Assembly (NCBI GenBank): GCA_025786725.1
Contig: JAHLTZ010000162.1
Span: 1 to 20,681 of the forward strand
DNA length: 20,681 nucleotides
DNA from: Syncephalis fuscata
Lineage: Eukaryota > Zoopagomycota > Zoopagomycetes > Zoopagales > Piptocephalidaceae
Reading direction: 5' to 3'
Each line of letters starts with the position of its first letter. Positions within the stretch are counted from its first letter, which is position 1. The notes beneath the pieces were generated by a model. The model searched no databases, was not told the DNA's origin, and saw only the letters and a list, made by a program, of their open reading frames with translations. Positions 8,960-19,032 of this stretch are shown one piece after another. Both the position numbers and the translations under genes were made by a program.

Positions 8960-10530
8960 GTGCAAGAAGATAGCAATTACAACTTGCAGATGTGCAAGTC
9001 ACAAAATACGCACAACACACACACACGAACACGCAGACACACAGCGTGTAATAGTAATAAGCAACAAATAGAAACAAGGAGAGGAGCCGATAGTAGTATG
9101 CGTACAAGCTACTACCGGGAGTAAATCCAGCACAGCACGCTAATAAACGATTAGGTTTGCAAATAGTGGATACGACCTGCGTGCGTGTTGGAAAGGGGTG
9201 CCAGATAACGCGGCAAAGGTGCGGGCCGTGCGTAACGGAAGATGGCAGCTAAAGCGTAAGGAGCCGTCTATATATTGGTTTAAAAGAAGAAGAGAAAAAA
9301 CGAAGAGGAAATGAAAAAGGAAAGGGAAGAAAAACGTAGTGTTTATAAGTAGAACAAGTTGTGTCTTGACTTGCTTCGCCACTCAAGTGACAATTAAGTC
9401 AGCGAGTCCTATTGATGTGCAGAGGCTGCTTGGCACACTCGATAGTGTGCGATGCAGAATAGCGGCAGAGGCGTGTACGTTACCGATACTCAGTGCCTGA
9501 AACGATAACAGCGTGCGTACCACGACAGGTGTGTATATACACGCACTTTTCTATGTCGTGGGTAATAATCAAGACGTACAGCACAGGAAAAGGGAAAGGA
9601 AAAGAAGACAAGACAATGGCCGTATAAAGAAATCAGTGGTATAGCAAACAAGCTCTAGTGCTGCAGACAAGTAGTAATGTATAAAAGAATGCTTAATAGT
9701 GGCAAGGAAAATAGGAAAAGGAAAAGGAAAACCGCGAAGCTTTGACTTGGTTGAGCAAGTGTCGGAGTAATAGCAAGCTACTAGGGAAACGTGGTGACCA
9801 CACTACTATATGTTTATGTGTGTGTTTACGTGGGCGCTTTTAACGCAAATAGATAAAATATAACGAGAAAGGTAGTGAAAAATTCGAGCATCTATGGAGA
9901 CGATGAGCCGTTTAATCCATCAATCCATTTATTTGCGTCGGTCGGTCTGTTGTGTGTCCGGTCGGAATTGCTGCCAATAGCAATGGATCTTTTACAATGA
10001 TGCCAACTAAGCAGTGCCCAAACAGGCCATCTTGTCCTCGCTATCCAATAAAGAAGGCTCATGACATGCGGAGGCCTCAATCACCCTCATTATTGGACGT
10101 GGTATGGCAATTATTTCAACCTCCGCTTGTGTAAGAAAAACAAATTGGCGAAGCACGCTGAGCACTAAAAGCACACTGCATCCATCCAAATAGTCTTTGA
10201 CATAATAGTCGACATATTCCATACTATAATTGCTACTATTATTACACACTATGAATAGAATATACATATTCACACGCCATACACACACACGCGCACACAC
10301 AATTATACACACAGTTATTTATGATCAAAAGCGTCAAACGATTGTCTACTGAAACATTTCCTTTTTTCTATTCATTAACTTTGTAGGACTGCTTTCGGTG
10401 TCAAAAACACATTCTATCAATAGAAAAATCTCCGAAATAAAAACCGAATATCAATTGATTTAGATCTGAATAGAGTCAAGTCATTTTACGTATTTGTTTT
10501 TTACTTTTTGTTTAGTCATTGTAAACGACG
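8960..10530. promoter_or_regulatory. Long divergent intergenic region with purine tracts and CA repeats
   Basis: This 1.57-kb region separates the divergent RhoGEF and TOE1-like genes and must hold both promoters. Plus-strand purine tracts lie at about 9281-9335, 9588-9613 and 9703-9732 (runs of GGAAAAG type); they are CT-rich in the sense of the RhoGEF leader. CA microsatellites lie at about 9011-9043 and 10281-10312. A short hairpin-capable sequence, GCACACT-CGAT-AGTGTGC, occupies 9433-9450. Short frames on both strands (such as 9952-10134 plus and 10007-10312 minus) have no recognisable domain and are not called, although 9940-10135 is less AT-rich than its surroundings. Confidence 0.45.
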
Positions 10531-12379
10531 ATGGAAGAAAGTAGCAATCAGCGTTGTGATAGTCATAACTCGACTATAGTATCTAAGCCAATACAGTATG
10601 TCGAGTTAACAAAACATAATTTGACACAGTATAGCGTCGGTATTATGGCGCTGATTCGTAATGCTTCGTTTATTGCTATGGATTGTGAATTTACAGGACT
10701 TGGTAAATCACAGCCTGGAACAAGAGCAACGTAAGTAAAAGGGCGTGTTAATAACTAAGCTCTATCTGTTATAGACTAACAATAGAGTAGCAATATTGAG
10801 GATAGATATGTAGCACTACGCAAATTGGTAGATACTCATGCACTGGTAGCAGTGGGATTAAGCATCTTTATACAACGACCATTAAATGGTGAAGATGACG
10901 AGAAGATAAAGGAAATAATGTATGATGTACACGTATTTCAATTACTTTTATGCTGTACAGTAAGTAATTTATGATATAATTGCATCATTTAATAATAGAA
11001 TGATAATAGCAAGATTATATGGTTAGTCCCGAAAGTCTACGGTTTCTAGTCGACAATGGCTATGATCTTAATCGATTGGTACATGATGGTGTTCCTTATC
11101 AACCTATGACTGTAACAGAGGTAGGAAACTATATTTGGTTAAATTTATATTTATAAATAATTACTAGTCAGCCAATAGTGCTATGTCACCTGCATCAAGA
11201 CAATTAAAGAATATATTTGATACATTAGTTGTGGCAGGTAGACCACTTGTACTGCATAATGGATTATTAGATCTATTATTTTTGTATCATGGATTCTATG
11301 CACCATTACCGAATAAATTGAATACATTTGTGGCTGATGTAGTAGAAATGTTCCCAGGTGGCATTTGGGATACAAAATATACAGCTGATTATATTGATCG
11401 AGAACCGGCATCATTTCTAGCTTTGCTTTACCGCAAATGGTTAGTATAGTATACACATAGATATATGTATATTGATATATATCGATGTAATTAATATTTA
11501 TGAATTGCTATAGTGAACGGTTAAATGAACGACGACGACAACAACAAGCGATAGAATTAAAGACCACAGCTGAAAATACGAACACTGTAGATATATCTTA
11601 TATCTCCTGTATTATTCATCAAATGGTTGTGCCTACTTGTACCATTTCAAAATCAATTACAAAGACTACAAATCTACCACAGACTAGTGTAGAATATTGT
11701 GAACAATACGCAGTAAGTAGCACTCATTATTAATAAAACACCATTTATTAATAACAATGTATAGAATCATGGCTATTGTCCATTGGGTCGTCAATGTCCC
11801 AACTCACATTCGCTTGATACCATTCTGGATGCTCAAGAACGAAAAACAAAACAGAAACGACCAGCCATTGTAAAAATGAAACATCAACCTGAACAAAATG
11901 GTAACAATGATATTGATAATGATACTCAATCTCACCATGAATCAGTAAAAAGACGTCGACGAGGCGGTAAACACCATAATAAACAACAGCAATCACCATC
12001 AACATTATCTATTAATACTATAGATAATACAGTCACGGACATAACCATAAACAAAGCTGTCAATCTAGATAAAGAATTTATAACACTTATAGACAGCAAC
12101 AACAACAACAATCAATGTACATGTTATCAACCAACTATTGACACGGCCACTAATTATCATGCTGCCTATTTTGATGCTTATATGACTGGTTATTTACATG
12201 CTACGCAAAGACAAGCCCAACTAGAACAACAACCTAATCTAACCGAGTCTCAACTACGTCAACTTATGGGCAATCGACTTTATTTGATTGGTAAAAGTAT
12301 GCCTCTCCTAGTAGTGCGTAGTGCTTTTGCCTCAACATCATCTGGTCATCGCTCTAGAATGGCCACTTTAAAACCGTAA
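10531..12379 (+). CDS. TOE1: TOE1-like CAF1/DEDDh-family 3'-exoribonuclease with inserted CCCH zinc finger
   Basis: Six exons: 10531-10730, 10791-10959, 11010-11120, 11168-11439, 11514-11712 and 11765-12379. They encode 521 aa with introns of 60, 50, 47, 74 and 52 nt. The catalytic DEDDh set is visible: D51 and E53 in AMDCEFTGLG, D195 in LVLHNGLLDLLFLY, and H449/D454 in YHAAYFDAYMTG. D228 in WDTKY is also conserved. As in animal TOE1, the nuclease is split by an insert carrying a canonical CX8CX5CX3H finger (C313, C322, C328, H332) and a basic nuclear-localisation-like cluster (VKRRRRGGK, near 379-387). The C-terminal GNRLYLIGKSMPL element is also TOE1-typical. TOE1 trims 3' oligo(A) tails and extensions of snRNAs and other small nuclear RNAs in Cajal bodies or the nucleus. 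The exon 2 acceptor is ambiguous by one codon. Gln/Asn-rich stretches lie in the linker. Confidence 0.93.
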
Positions 12380-12612
12380 CTATCAATATAAATATTCATA
12401 ACATAACGTAAATTGTAAACCATGACACTATTTCTATTCATATTAAATTTAAACATTTATAATAATGCTTATTTGAATCTCAAATAATGGTTTTATGTAT
12501 TATCGCGCGCGTGTTAGAACGAGCGTTTGCGCGAAAAAAGACAAATACCACGCAAATCAAGGTGCAAACGCTCTGTTTATAATGAAAACTAGATAATAAA
12601 ACGATTCTACAT
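12380..12612. other. Convergent 3' region with a hairpin-capable inverted repeat
   Basis: This 233-bp gap lies between the stops of the convergent TOE1-like and NOP58 genes. GAGCGTTTGC at 12521-12530 is the exact reverse complement of GCAAACGCTC at 12564-12573, with a 33-base loop; three more pairs can form beyond a one-base bulge. It could act in 3'-end formation or transcript separation for either gene, but that is inference. A GC-alternating CGCGCGCG run (about 12504-12511) sits just before it. Confidence 0.6.
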
Positions 12613-14421
12613 CTACTCTTCCTTTGACTTCTTCTTCTTCTTCTTCTTTTCTTTTGTTTCTGCTTCGTCAGATTCATCAGCTTCATCGTGTGGCCGTTTC
12701 TTATCCTTCTTCTCTTTCTTTTCCTTCTTTTCCTTCTTTTCCTTCTTCTCCTTCTTTTCCTTCTTTTCTTCCTCTGGCTTGTCAACTTCCATGGCTGGTT
12801 CTTCCGTGCTCATGATAAAGTCTGTAGTAGCATTGTAGCCACCTGCTGCCTTTGGCTCAAATTTCTTCTGTGTACGCATGTTCTTGGCACCCTTGGCAGT
12901 AAGTTGAACACCTTCTAATTGACGTAGACGAGCATCAATCTTGGCACGAGCATCAATACCAACAGTTGGGTTCTCTTCCTCACCTAGAGCATCTACACGT
13001 GCAGCAATAGAGCTCTTGGTAGCAACCATACGAGCAATCTAGATAATTGGTTATATATATTAGTATATATTATAGTATATTATACATTAATATTAATACT
13101 AACCTTGCCCTTGGATTTTGGAGCTGCTTGACCAACTAAGCTGGCATGGAAAATAAGACCATACTTTGGCGTGTCATGCTTTGTCTTCAATGCACGAAAC
13201 AATGCCTTTTCAGCACCAAGGATTTGCACAGTTGAGGCTGGATACTTGGCCAAATTGACTAGAGAACCGGCATGTGAAATAAGACGGGCACCCACCAATT
13301 CACCAACAATCGTGGTCAAATTAGGGGCAATAGCGTTCATACGATTCTTCAAGTATTCATACAACTGTGAACGGTAATCGGTGATGGAAATGACTTGATC
13401 ACACAGATGTGTAATGTTTTCAATGTCTTCTTCACTAATCTATTATAATAGATGTATTAGTATTACACTTTACACACAATAAATAAACAAAATACTGCAT
13501 TACTTACCTCGGTACCCATAGAAATTTCAGCAGCCTCTTTAACTTCCTTTTCTAATTCTTCTGGTAGAACATCTGACAAATCGGTGTCTTGGGCATTGGT
13601 ACGTACACCTAGTGGACAGTGGTATAGTAAGCAACTATAGCCGTGATACCATTGATTATAGACTTACCCATGATCTTAACGACCTTGGCATAGGCCAGGT
13701 TATCTACGACAATTCTGGTCATCTCAGGGAAGTGCCAGCCATACCATTCCTTTACACGCATTGCGTAGGTGTTTAATTCTTTGTCAAGATCATCGAGCAA
13801 GGCAATAGCTTGTACAATCATGGTATCGACCTTATCAGGTGAGAACTTGAGCTTATAACGCGACAATGAATGGGATAGACCCAATACCATGGCGTTCATG
13901 TCTGCCGATGGAACACCAGAGAGTAGCGACTCAAATTGAGAACGGATACCACGGTATAGTTCTAACACTGCACTATCAGTGGCTACTTTAATGCCAAACT
14001 TTTTGGCAATAGAACCACCTACGAATAACAATTAATTAGCTGCCATTATAATAGACAAATCGCAATACATACCAAGCTTAGAGTCGGCAACGGCCAAGCT
14101 CTCCTTCTTTAGCTCCTTCTCGGAGATCTCTTGGCTAAGGAACTCCTTAAGACCCTTGGAGAGCTTGCCTTCTACGACGGCAGTAATGTCCGACAAAGCC
14201 TCAACGGTATTTTCAAATTTCTGGAATGCCTTAAGCTTAATCCTAAAAACCCAGTCACTAAGTTTTAATATCGCCGCAAGTAGAGTAAATTATACATACG
14301 TCTCATTAGCAATCTCAGGGGTGGCAAAGGATTGGTATAAATCCTCTGGCTTCTTTAGCTTGCCATCATCGAGAAGCTTGAATAGCGCATAGCCCGCAGG
14401 CGTTTCGTAAAGTACGAGCAT
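12613..14421 (-). CDS. NOP58: Box C/D snoRNP core protein NOP58
   Basis: Six exons on the minus strand: 14421-14300, 14242-14073, 14018-13668, 13608-13508, 13439-13104 and 13038-12613. They encode 501 aa, close to yeast (about 511) and human (about 529) NOP58. All phases join; introns are 57, 54, 59, 68 and 65 nt. The NOP5 N-terminal domain starts [21 protein letters not shown]/coiled-coil region carries [20 protein letters not shown] and EWYGWHFPE. The Nop domain includes [20 protein letters not shown] and [11 protein letters not shown] (residues 323-333), the RNA/15.5K-contacting part. The tail is a KKE repeat (about 451-474) ending in poly-Lys, typical of eukaryotic NOP58. It binds NOP56, fibrillarin and Snu13/15.5K on box C/D snoRNAs, guiding rRNA 2'-O-methylation and pre-rRNA processing in the nucleolus. 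I searched its introns for box C/D motifs and found none. Confidence 0.97.
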
Positions 14422-14794
14422 GATTTAGGTATGCAGACGACGTGTACGTAAAAAGAGGACTGATACGTGAATCCAAATGTCCAAGAAACGATGCACGACA
14501 GCTCAAAGAAAAAGAAAAGACGCCGAATCGTAAATTGGACCGGTGGCGGGCAAAATACACAGCAGAAAAAAGAAAAAAAGCTGTACTTGGTCAGAATCAC
14601 TTAGCTGACTTGACTCCGCCAGTGTAAAATAGTTTTGATTTACCAGTTTTAATAACTATACACAGCAATAGTATTGCTGTCACACGAATACAATATCAAT
14701 GCTTTTAGCAATAATTAATCATTGATAATGATGTGGTCACATCAAATACACGCAGACTACGTAATTCTATCGGCTACTTTCTAATATTATCAGT
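14422..14794. promoter_or_regulatory. Bidirectional promoter region of NOP58 and the Mpv17/PMP22-family gene
   Basis: This 373-bp region lies between the divergent start codons of NOP58 (minus) and the Mpv17/PMP22-like gene (plus). The NOP58-proximal half is purine-rich on the plus strand (AAAGAAAAAGAAAAG around 14505-14518 and AGAAAAAAGAAAAAAAG around 14563-14580), hence CT-rich in the NOP58 sense, like many fungal promoters. The other half is AT-rich. A short palindrome, GATGTG-GT-CACATC, lies at about 14729-14742. No clear TATA box was seen for either gene. Short frames here lack domains. Confidence 0.5.
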
Positions 14795-15562
14795 ATGTCT
14801 TCGGCGGTAGTAAAAACATCTGGTGGTAAATCGGCTATTAGCAGATATGCCCAGCAATTGCTTGTTCGCTATCTTGTTGCACTAAATGAAAACCCATTGC
14901 GTACCAAGGCTATTACAGCTGGTATGCTTAATGGCATTCAGGAATTAGTAGCACAACTAGCAACACGGAAGTTCGCGCCCGCTGCTAGGTCAACAGCTAC
15001 AGAAGCAAATGAAGCCCGTCGGCCAGCATCTTCACTTCCGGTCGATGCACGTGTCATTAAAATGGCACTTTATGGTAAATAGAGATATATGGTTAGAAGA
15101 AAAGATAGCTTGCTAACTAATAGCTATGACTACCAATTAGGATTTCTTGTTAGCGGCCCATTAAACCATTATCTTTATGATATTTTGACTCGATTGGTTG
15201 CCGGTCGTAAAGGAGTACGCTACGTCATTGCTCAGCTTCTTGCAGCCAATTTGGTTATTGGACCTATACTTAATACAGGTAAATTATAACGATAAACATT
15301 CTTGATTATACTGATTATGGCATTTTTATTAGCCTATTTATCGGCTATGCAGATTATTGCTGGACGTACACGCCCCGATCAGATTCGCACTGCTGTTCGA
15401 CAGGGCCTGCCACCAATGATGCGTATTAGTTGGCTACTTTTCCCGCTCGTACAGCTCAGTGCTCAACGCTATCTTCCACCACCACTCTGGGTTCCATACT
15501 TTAATCTTGTTGGATTTGTATTTGGTGTCTACACAAATATCATAGCCAAGTTAAGAAAGTAA
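14795..15562 (+). CDS. Mpv17/PMP22-family peroxisomal or mitochondrial membrane protein
   Basis: Three exons (14795-15074, 15141-15278, 15333-15562) encode 215 aa. Both introns (66 and 54 nt) have GTAAAT donors and join in phase. The order of elements fits Mpv17/PMP22: an N-terminal YLVALNENPLRTKAITAG followed by a helix, an Ala/Arg-rich linker (near 60-85), MALYGFLVSGPLNHYLYDIL with the conserved G-P-x-x-H-x-x-Y pattern, QLLAANLVIGPIL, then RISWLLFPLVQLSAQRYLPP and the closing NLVGFVFGVYTN. About four hydrophobic segments are visible. Family members sit in peroxisomal or inner mitochondrial membranes and are thought to form channels or affect metabolite passage. PMP22-like fits slightly better than Sym1/Mpv17 because the usual W..YLS ending is replaced by FGVYTN. 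A poly(A)-like AATAAA lies at about 15587. Confidence 0.88.
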
Positions 15563-15686
15563 ATGTTACCAATGTTTGTGCTTGATTAATAAAGACACGT
15601 ATTTACTATTACTATTATTGTTATTACTGTTATTGCTATTATTATAAAGCAATGGCCTATTAATTTAAACAAATAAACATTTATTA
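15563..15686. repeat. Short convergent 3' region with ATT/TTA trinucleotide microsatellite
   Basis: The 124 bases between the stops of the Mpv17/PMP22 gene (plus) and the JMJD7-like gene (minus) contain an imperfect trinucleotide run (ATTACT, ATTATTGTT and related units) at about 15603-15645, plus AATAAA-like signals usable by both transcripts. The tight spacing implies overlapping 3' ends. Confidence 0.6.
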
Positions 15687-17010
15687 TTATTCTTTTTCTT
15701 CTTCGGACGATGTATCATTATTCTTTGCTTCGCGTATAGCCGAACTAATATTACGTACAAACATCAAATATGCATAATTGGACCCATATTCCATGTCATA
15801 CCACCAATTAACGGCAACTGTCCGTCCTTGTTGCCTTACATGATGATACCACATCGATGGCAGAAATAGAACATCGCCTGGATGGACGGTCACGCTTAAT
15901 GACTGTGCTTGTTTGTAGCGTGGATAGTGCTCGTTAATAAGCTGATCCGATACTTGTATTGGATCAATAGGAATCCATGGAATTTGTTCGTAAGGTTCTA
16001 TGGGCAATAGTTCAAGTGTATTGGCATCATATTGTGCACGATCGTATAATCCTTCGTATAAACAAGGCTGGGATGTAGGTGGAAATAATGTAAATTGTTT
16101 AGCACCTGAAATAACTGCATACAAATTTTCATATGGATCTTTGTGCAGTGACGTTACCGATCGACCAGTGCCCATCCAGAAATTGACGGCATCAGGCTGT
16201 TTACCTATTGTGTAATTGTAAGCTACAATTGGTATTATTAGCGGCGAGTTTACCTAAAGCAGTAGTAGCAAAATCGATATCAATAGGAATATCATTGGCC
16301 AATGGTGCAAATTCACCACTTAAATTGCCATTTTGCGATTGTATATAGTGTACGCCAGGAAATGTTTGACGTGTTGCATTCCATGCTGCATCATTATCAC
16401 CACCTAATTGATCTTTTTGTAAATCTACATCGTCTAATAAACCTTGATCAGCCAATTCGGCACGTAATATTTGTATAAATTGACCAAATGACATTTGACG
16501 CTCGGCTGGTTCGGCAAACCAGCGATTGTCCACAACAGCATCGGCATATCCATTGGGAGTGGCAGCCACTGTTATCTGCGTGCTCTTGCCAAGAATAGAG
16601 GCTAAGTAGCTATCCTTTTGCCAGCTATGCATAGCAGGCCAATTGTGCGTAACATCTAATAGCAATAAAGCCTATATTCAACAACTATTTACACGATACT
16701 GCCCCTTCAGCTTACTCTTAATAAGCACTGGACGATTAGCGGCGACAAATCGGTAAAACTCCAAAGGAGTTGGAGGATGATCAAGCACTTGAATGGTATC
16801 GGTACCGGCTAGTTCTATATTACAGAATGATATTCATTAAAAAGTATACAGGCTAGCATCATTGTTACCTTGTCCTGTAACAACTAATTCATCAAGGCTT
16901 GCTTCCAAATCATTGATAAGTTGTTGCTGCTGTTGTTGTCTCTTTTCCTTTCTTCTTCCATTGAAACAACCATCCATTAAAGCGTGTGTGTGTTCTAGTA
17001 TGTCGCTCAT
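15687..17010 (-). CDS. JMJD7: JMJD7-type JmjC 2-oxoglutarate/Fe(II) oxygenase
   Basis: Four exons on the minus strand: 17010-16869, 16814-16716, 16655-16254 and 16204-15687. They encode 386 aa; introns are 54, 60 and 49 nt and all phases join. The N-terminus has a basic/poly-Gln patch (about 20-31). Next come family hallmarks: TPLEFYRFVAANRPVLIKN, HNWPAMHSW, TPNGYADAVVDNRWFAEPAE, ALGKQPDAVNFWMG and SVTSLHKDPYENLY. Iron ligands are H235 and D237 of HxD and the distal His in LPSMWYHHV (H335 or H336). VNWWYDMEYG near the end is also JMJD7-typical. Animal JMJD7 hydroxylates a lysine in the GTPases DRG1/DRG2; the same role here is inferred. The protein is about 70 residues longer than human JMJD7, mainly at the N-terminus and in the acidic tail. 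Exon 3 uses an acceptor 15 bases downstream of a decoy TAG. Confidence 0.93.
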
Positions 17011-19032
17011 CAGTAAAATTGGGATAAAAATTTTATTTTATTTTTTTGGGAATTAATCATCATCAGTTTTACTGTGAAATGTGTGATTTGCCAATATGGT
17101 GTAATGTCTGTTATTCGTTAGTAGGCACTAGGCGCACATGAACATTTTAACCAAGTATTAGCACGCTATTACAATAAAATGTTCTATTTCAATTTATATT
17201 CAATATTAGTAGTCATTATTGTATTATTGTAACGATTCTAGTTAATTCTTTGTATTATGAAATGATGAAAAATAAAAAGCACGGTAAACCATACTCCATT
17301 ATACTAAATATGCTGTCCATATACCTATGAGTGAATAGAAAGTATGCCACTTTGCCATACACTAAACTATCTTATACATTATATAATTTAATACACCTTA
17401 CTCACTTATTGCGTTATACACACTATAACTTCAACATTGCAATCGTACATCTTCCATTGTATATTCGTTATACCACATATCATTGTATTATCTACTAATC
17501 AAAACCTATTATTAAAAGCCGTCTGCTCGCTGCCAAGTCCATTTGCTATAAAATTTAACTTATTTGCTTAACTTGCCCATACACATATCCATACTATAAC
17601 CTTAATGTGATTATTCACACAAGTATTGCCGTTAGTTTATTCAGTTCTATATTATTATATGTTTTAATATCTACACTCTATTAAAGCTATTGTTTATTTA
17701 GCGCTAATTTTATCTGTTATGAATCTCGATTGGTTTTACTTATATTGTTGTCATGAGCATTATAACTTTGCAATAAATCATGCTAGTCTAATTAATAAAA
17801 TGCGACAACCATTAAACAAGTGTATGCAAATCTATAAAGATAGCCACGCGGATTTGCGAAGAAATGTTAAAATCAACTATATGTCCATTGTATATAACTA
17901 GGAATAGCGCAAGACATATGGATAAAAGTGTCTACAATAGATGTTAAAGAAAAGTCCGGTGATTTATATTGCTGCATTTGGTATAATAATCAGTATTAAC
18001 ATTGCTGTTATTGCCACTAATGTTATTATTATCATTCCTGCAATCAGTAATTAGTATGTGAACTTGTATATACTTTATCGAATAAATCACTCCATGTTGA
18101 ACTGCCTCAATTCTATTTATTTCACCATCCGTTGTATTGCTATAACTGCTTTAATTTATATGATCACTGTGACGTTAAAATACTATAAAAAACATTGTAA
18201 CACAATTCTTTGCACTTATTTATGTTAGCACATGTATAACACAGCATGCTATAAGTAGCCATGTGTATTGTAACTCGTAAATTACACAACTGTCCAAATG
18301 ACTTGTGGCATGGCAACACATAACACAATGTAGCTATTTATCCCATGCCGCCACTCCATGCAATCTATTGTCAATCTATCGACATATACGTCGGGCTGCT
18401 GATGTCAAGAATGATAAAAAGAAACTGCGCAGTTTAAAAGTATGTGTATTTTCCATCTTGATACTATTAGATCCCCGCGCGCCAATAGCAATCCACTAGA
18501 CTGCGCTAATATCCACTGCCTTGCACTGCCTTAAATGGCAATACTATTTGAAATGCAATTGCCGCCTTGTGACAGCATTCATATCATTTTTGCTTTGGCA
18601 TGCTGTAAATAAGAAAGCCGGTTTGGCTCATATGCCTTCCTTCCGACACTGTCTCGCCTCTGGTATTTCTTTGTCTACAATTTGTGTGTGCGTATTCTGC
18701 CGCTTACTTATAATTCTACCTCTTGCTAATCATATCTAAATAGCTCTTTTCTTTGTGTGCTGGTAAATCTCACACCCACTAATTACTACTCATTAGTTGG
18801 CTATTACATCCTGTAAGCAATATAGCCATGCTGTCGTCTTTATTACATTATATACAGTACTCTACAGTCATTAGTAGAGAACTTGGATAGTAATTTCCCT
18901 GCCTGTTTGTCTATTTGCTAGTGCTTGCGCTATATTTCTTTATTTCTCGTCATCTTAAGGCATAATAGCAAACTACTCTTATATATATATATATATATAT
19001 ATTATTTTATTACCTCTATCTCATAATACAGC
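17011..19032. other. AT-rich intergenic spacer
   Basis: This is about 2 kb without a supportable gene. It holds the JMJD7-like promoter at its left end and the promoter of the SOD-like gene at its right end, where a (TA)n run lies at 18980-19002. Short frames at 17719-17901, 18305-18499 and 18521-18739 have no domain, and the last two start at non-ATG codons. The segment 18300-18750 is visibly less AT-rich than its surroundings and could be relic or non-coding RNA sequence. I see no tRNA box motifs. Confidence 0.5.
18980..19002. repeat. (TA)n microsatellite upstream of the SOD-like gene
   Basis: A perfect TA dinucleotide run occupies the position where a TATA element would be expected, about 30-50 bases before the ATG at 19033. 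It could serve as the TATA region, or it may simply be a length-variable microsatellite. Confidence 0.8.

Noticed and set aside
9952-10134. Plus-strand frame of 60 codons upstream of the TOE1-like gene
   Set aside because: GTG start, no domain, and an overlapping minus-strand frame of equal quality; there is no evidence favouring either.
12624-12918. Plus-strand Ser/Phe/Leu-rich frames opposite the NOP58 tail
   Set aside because: They are antisense shadows of the Lys/Glu repeat.
14019-14299. Box C/D snoRNA hidden in NOP58 introns
   Set aside because: The introns are only 54-68 nt and none shows a box C (RTGATGA) paired with a box D (CTGA).
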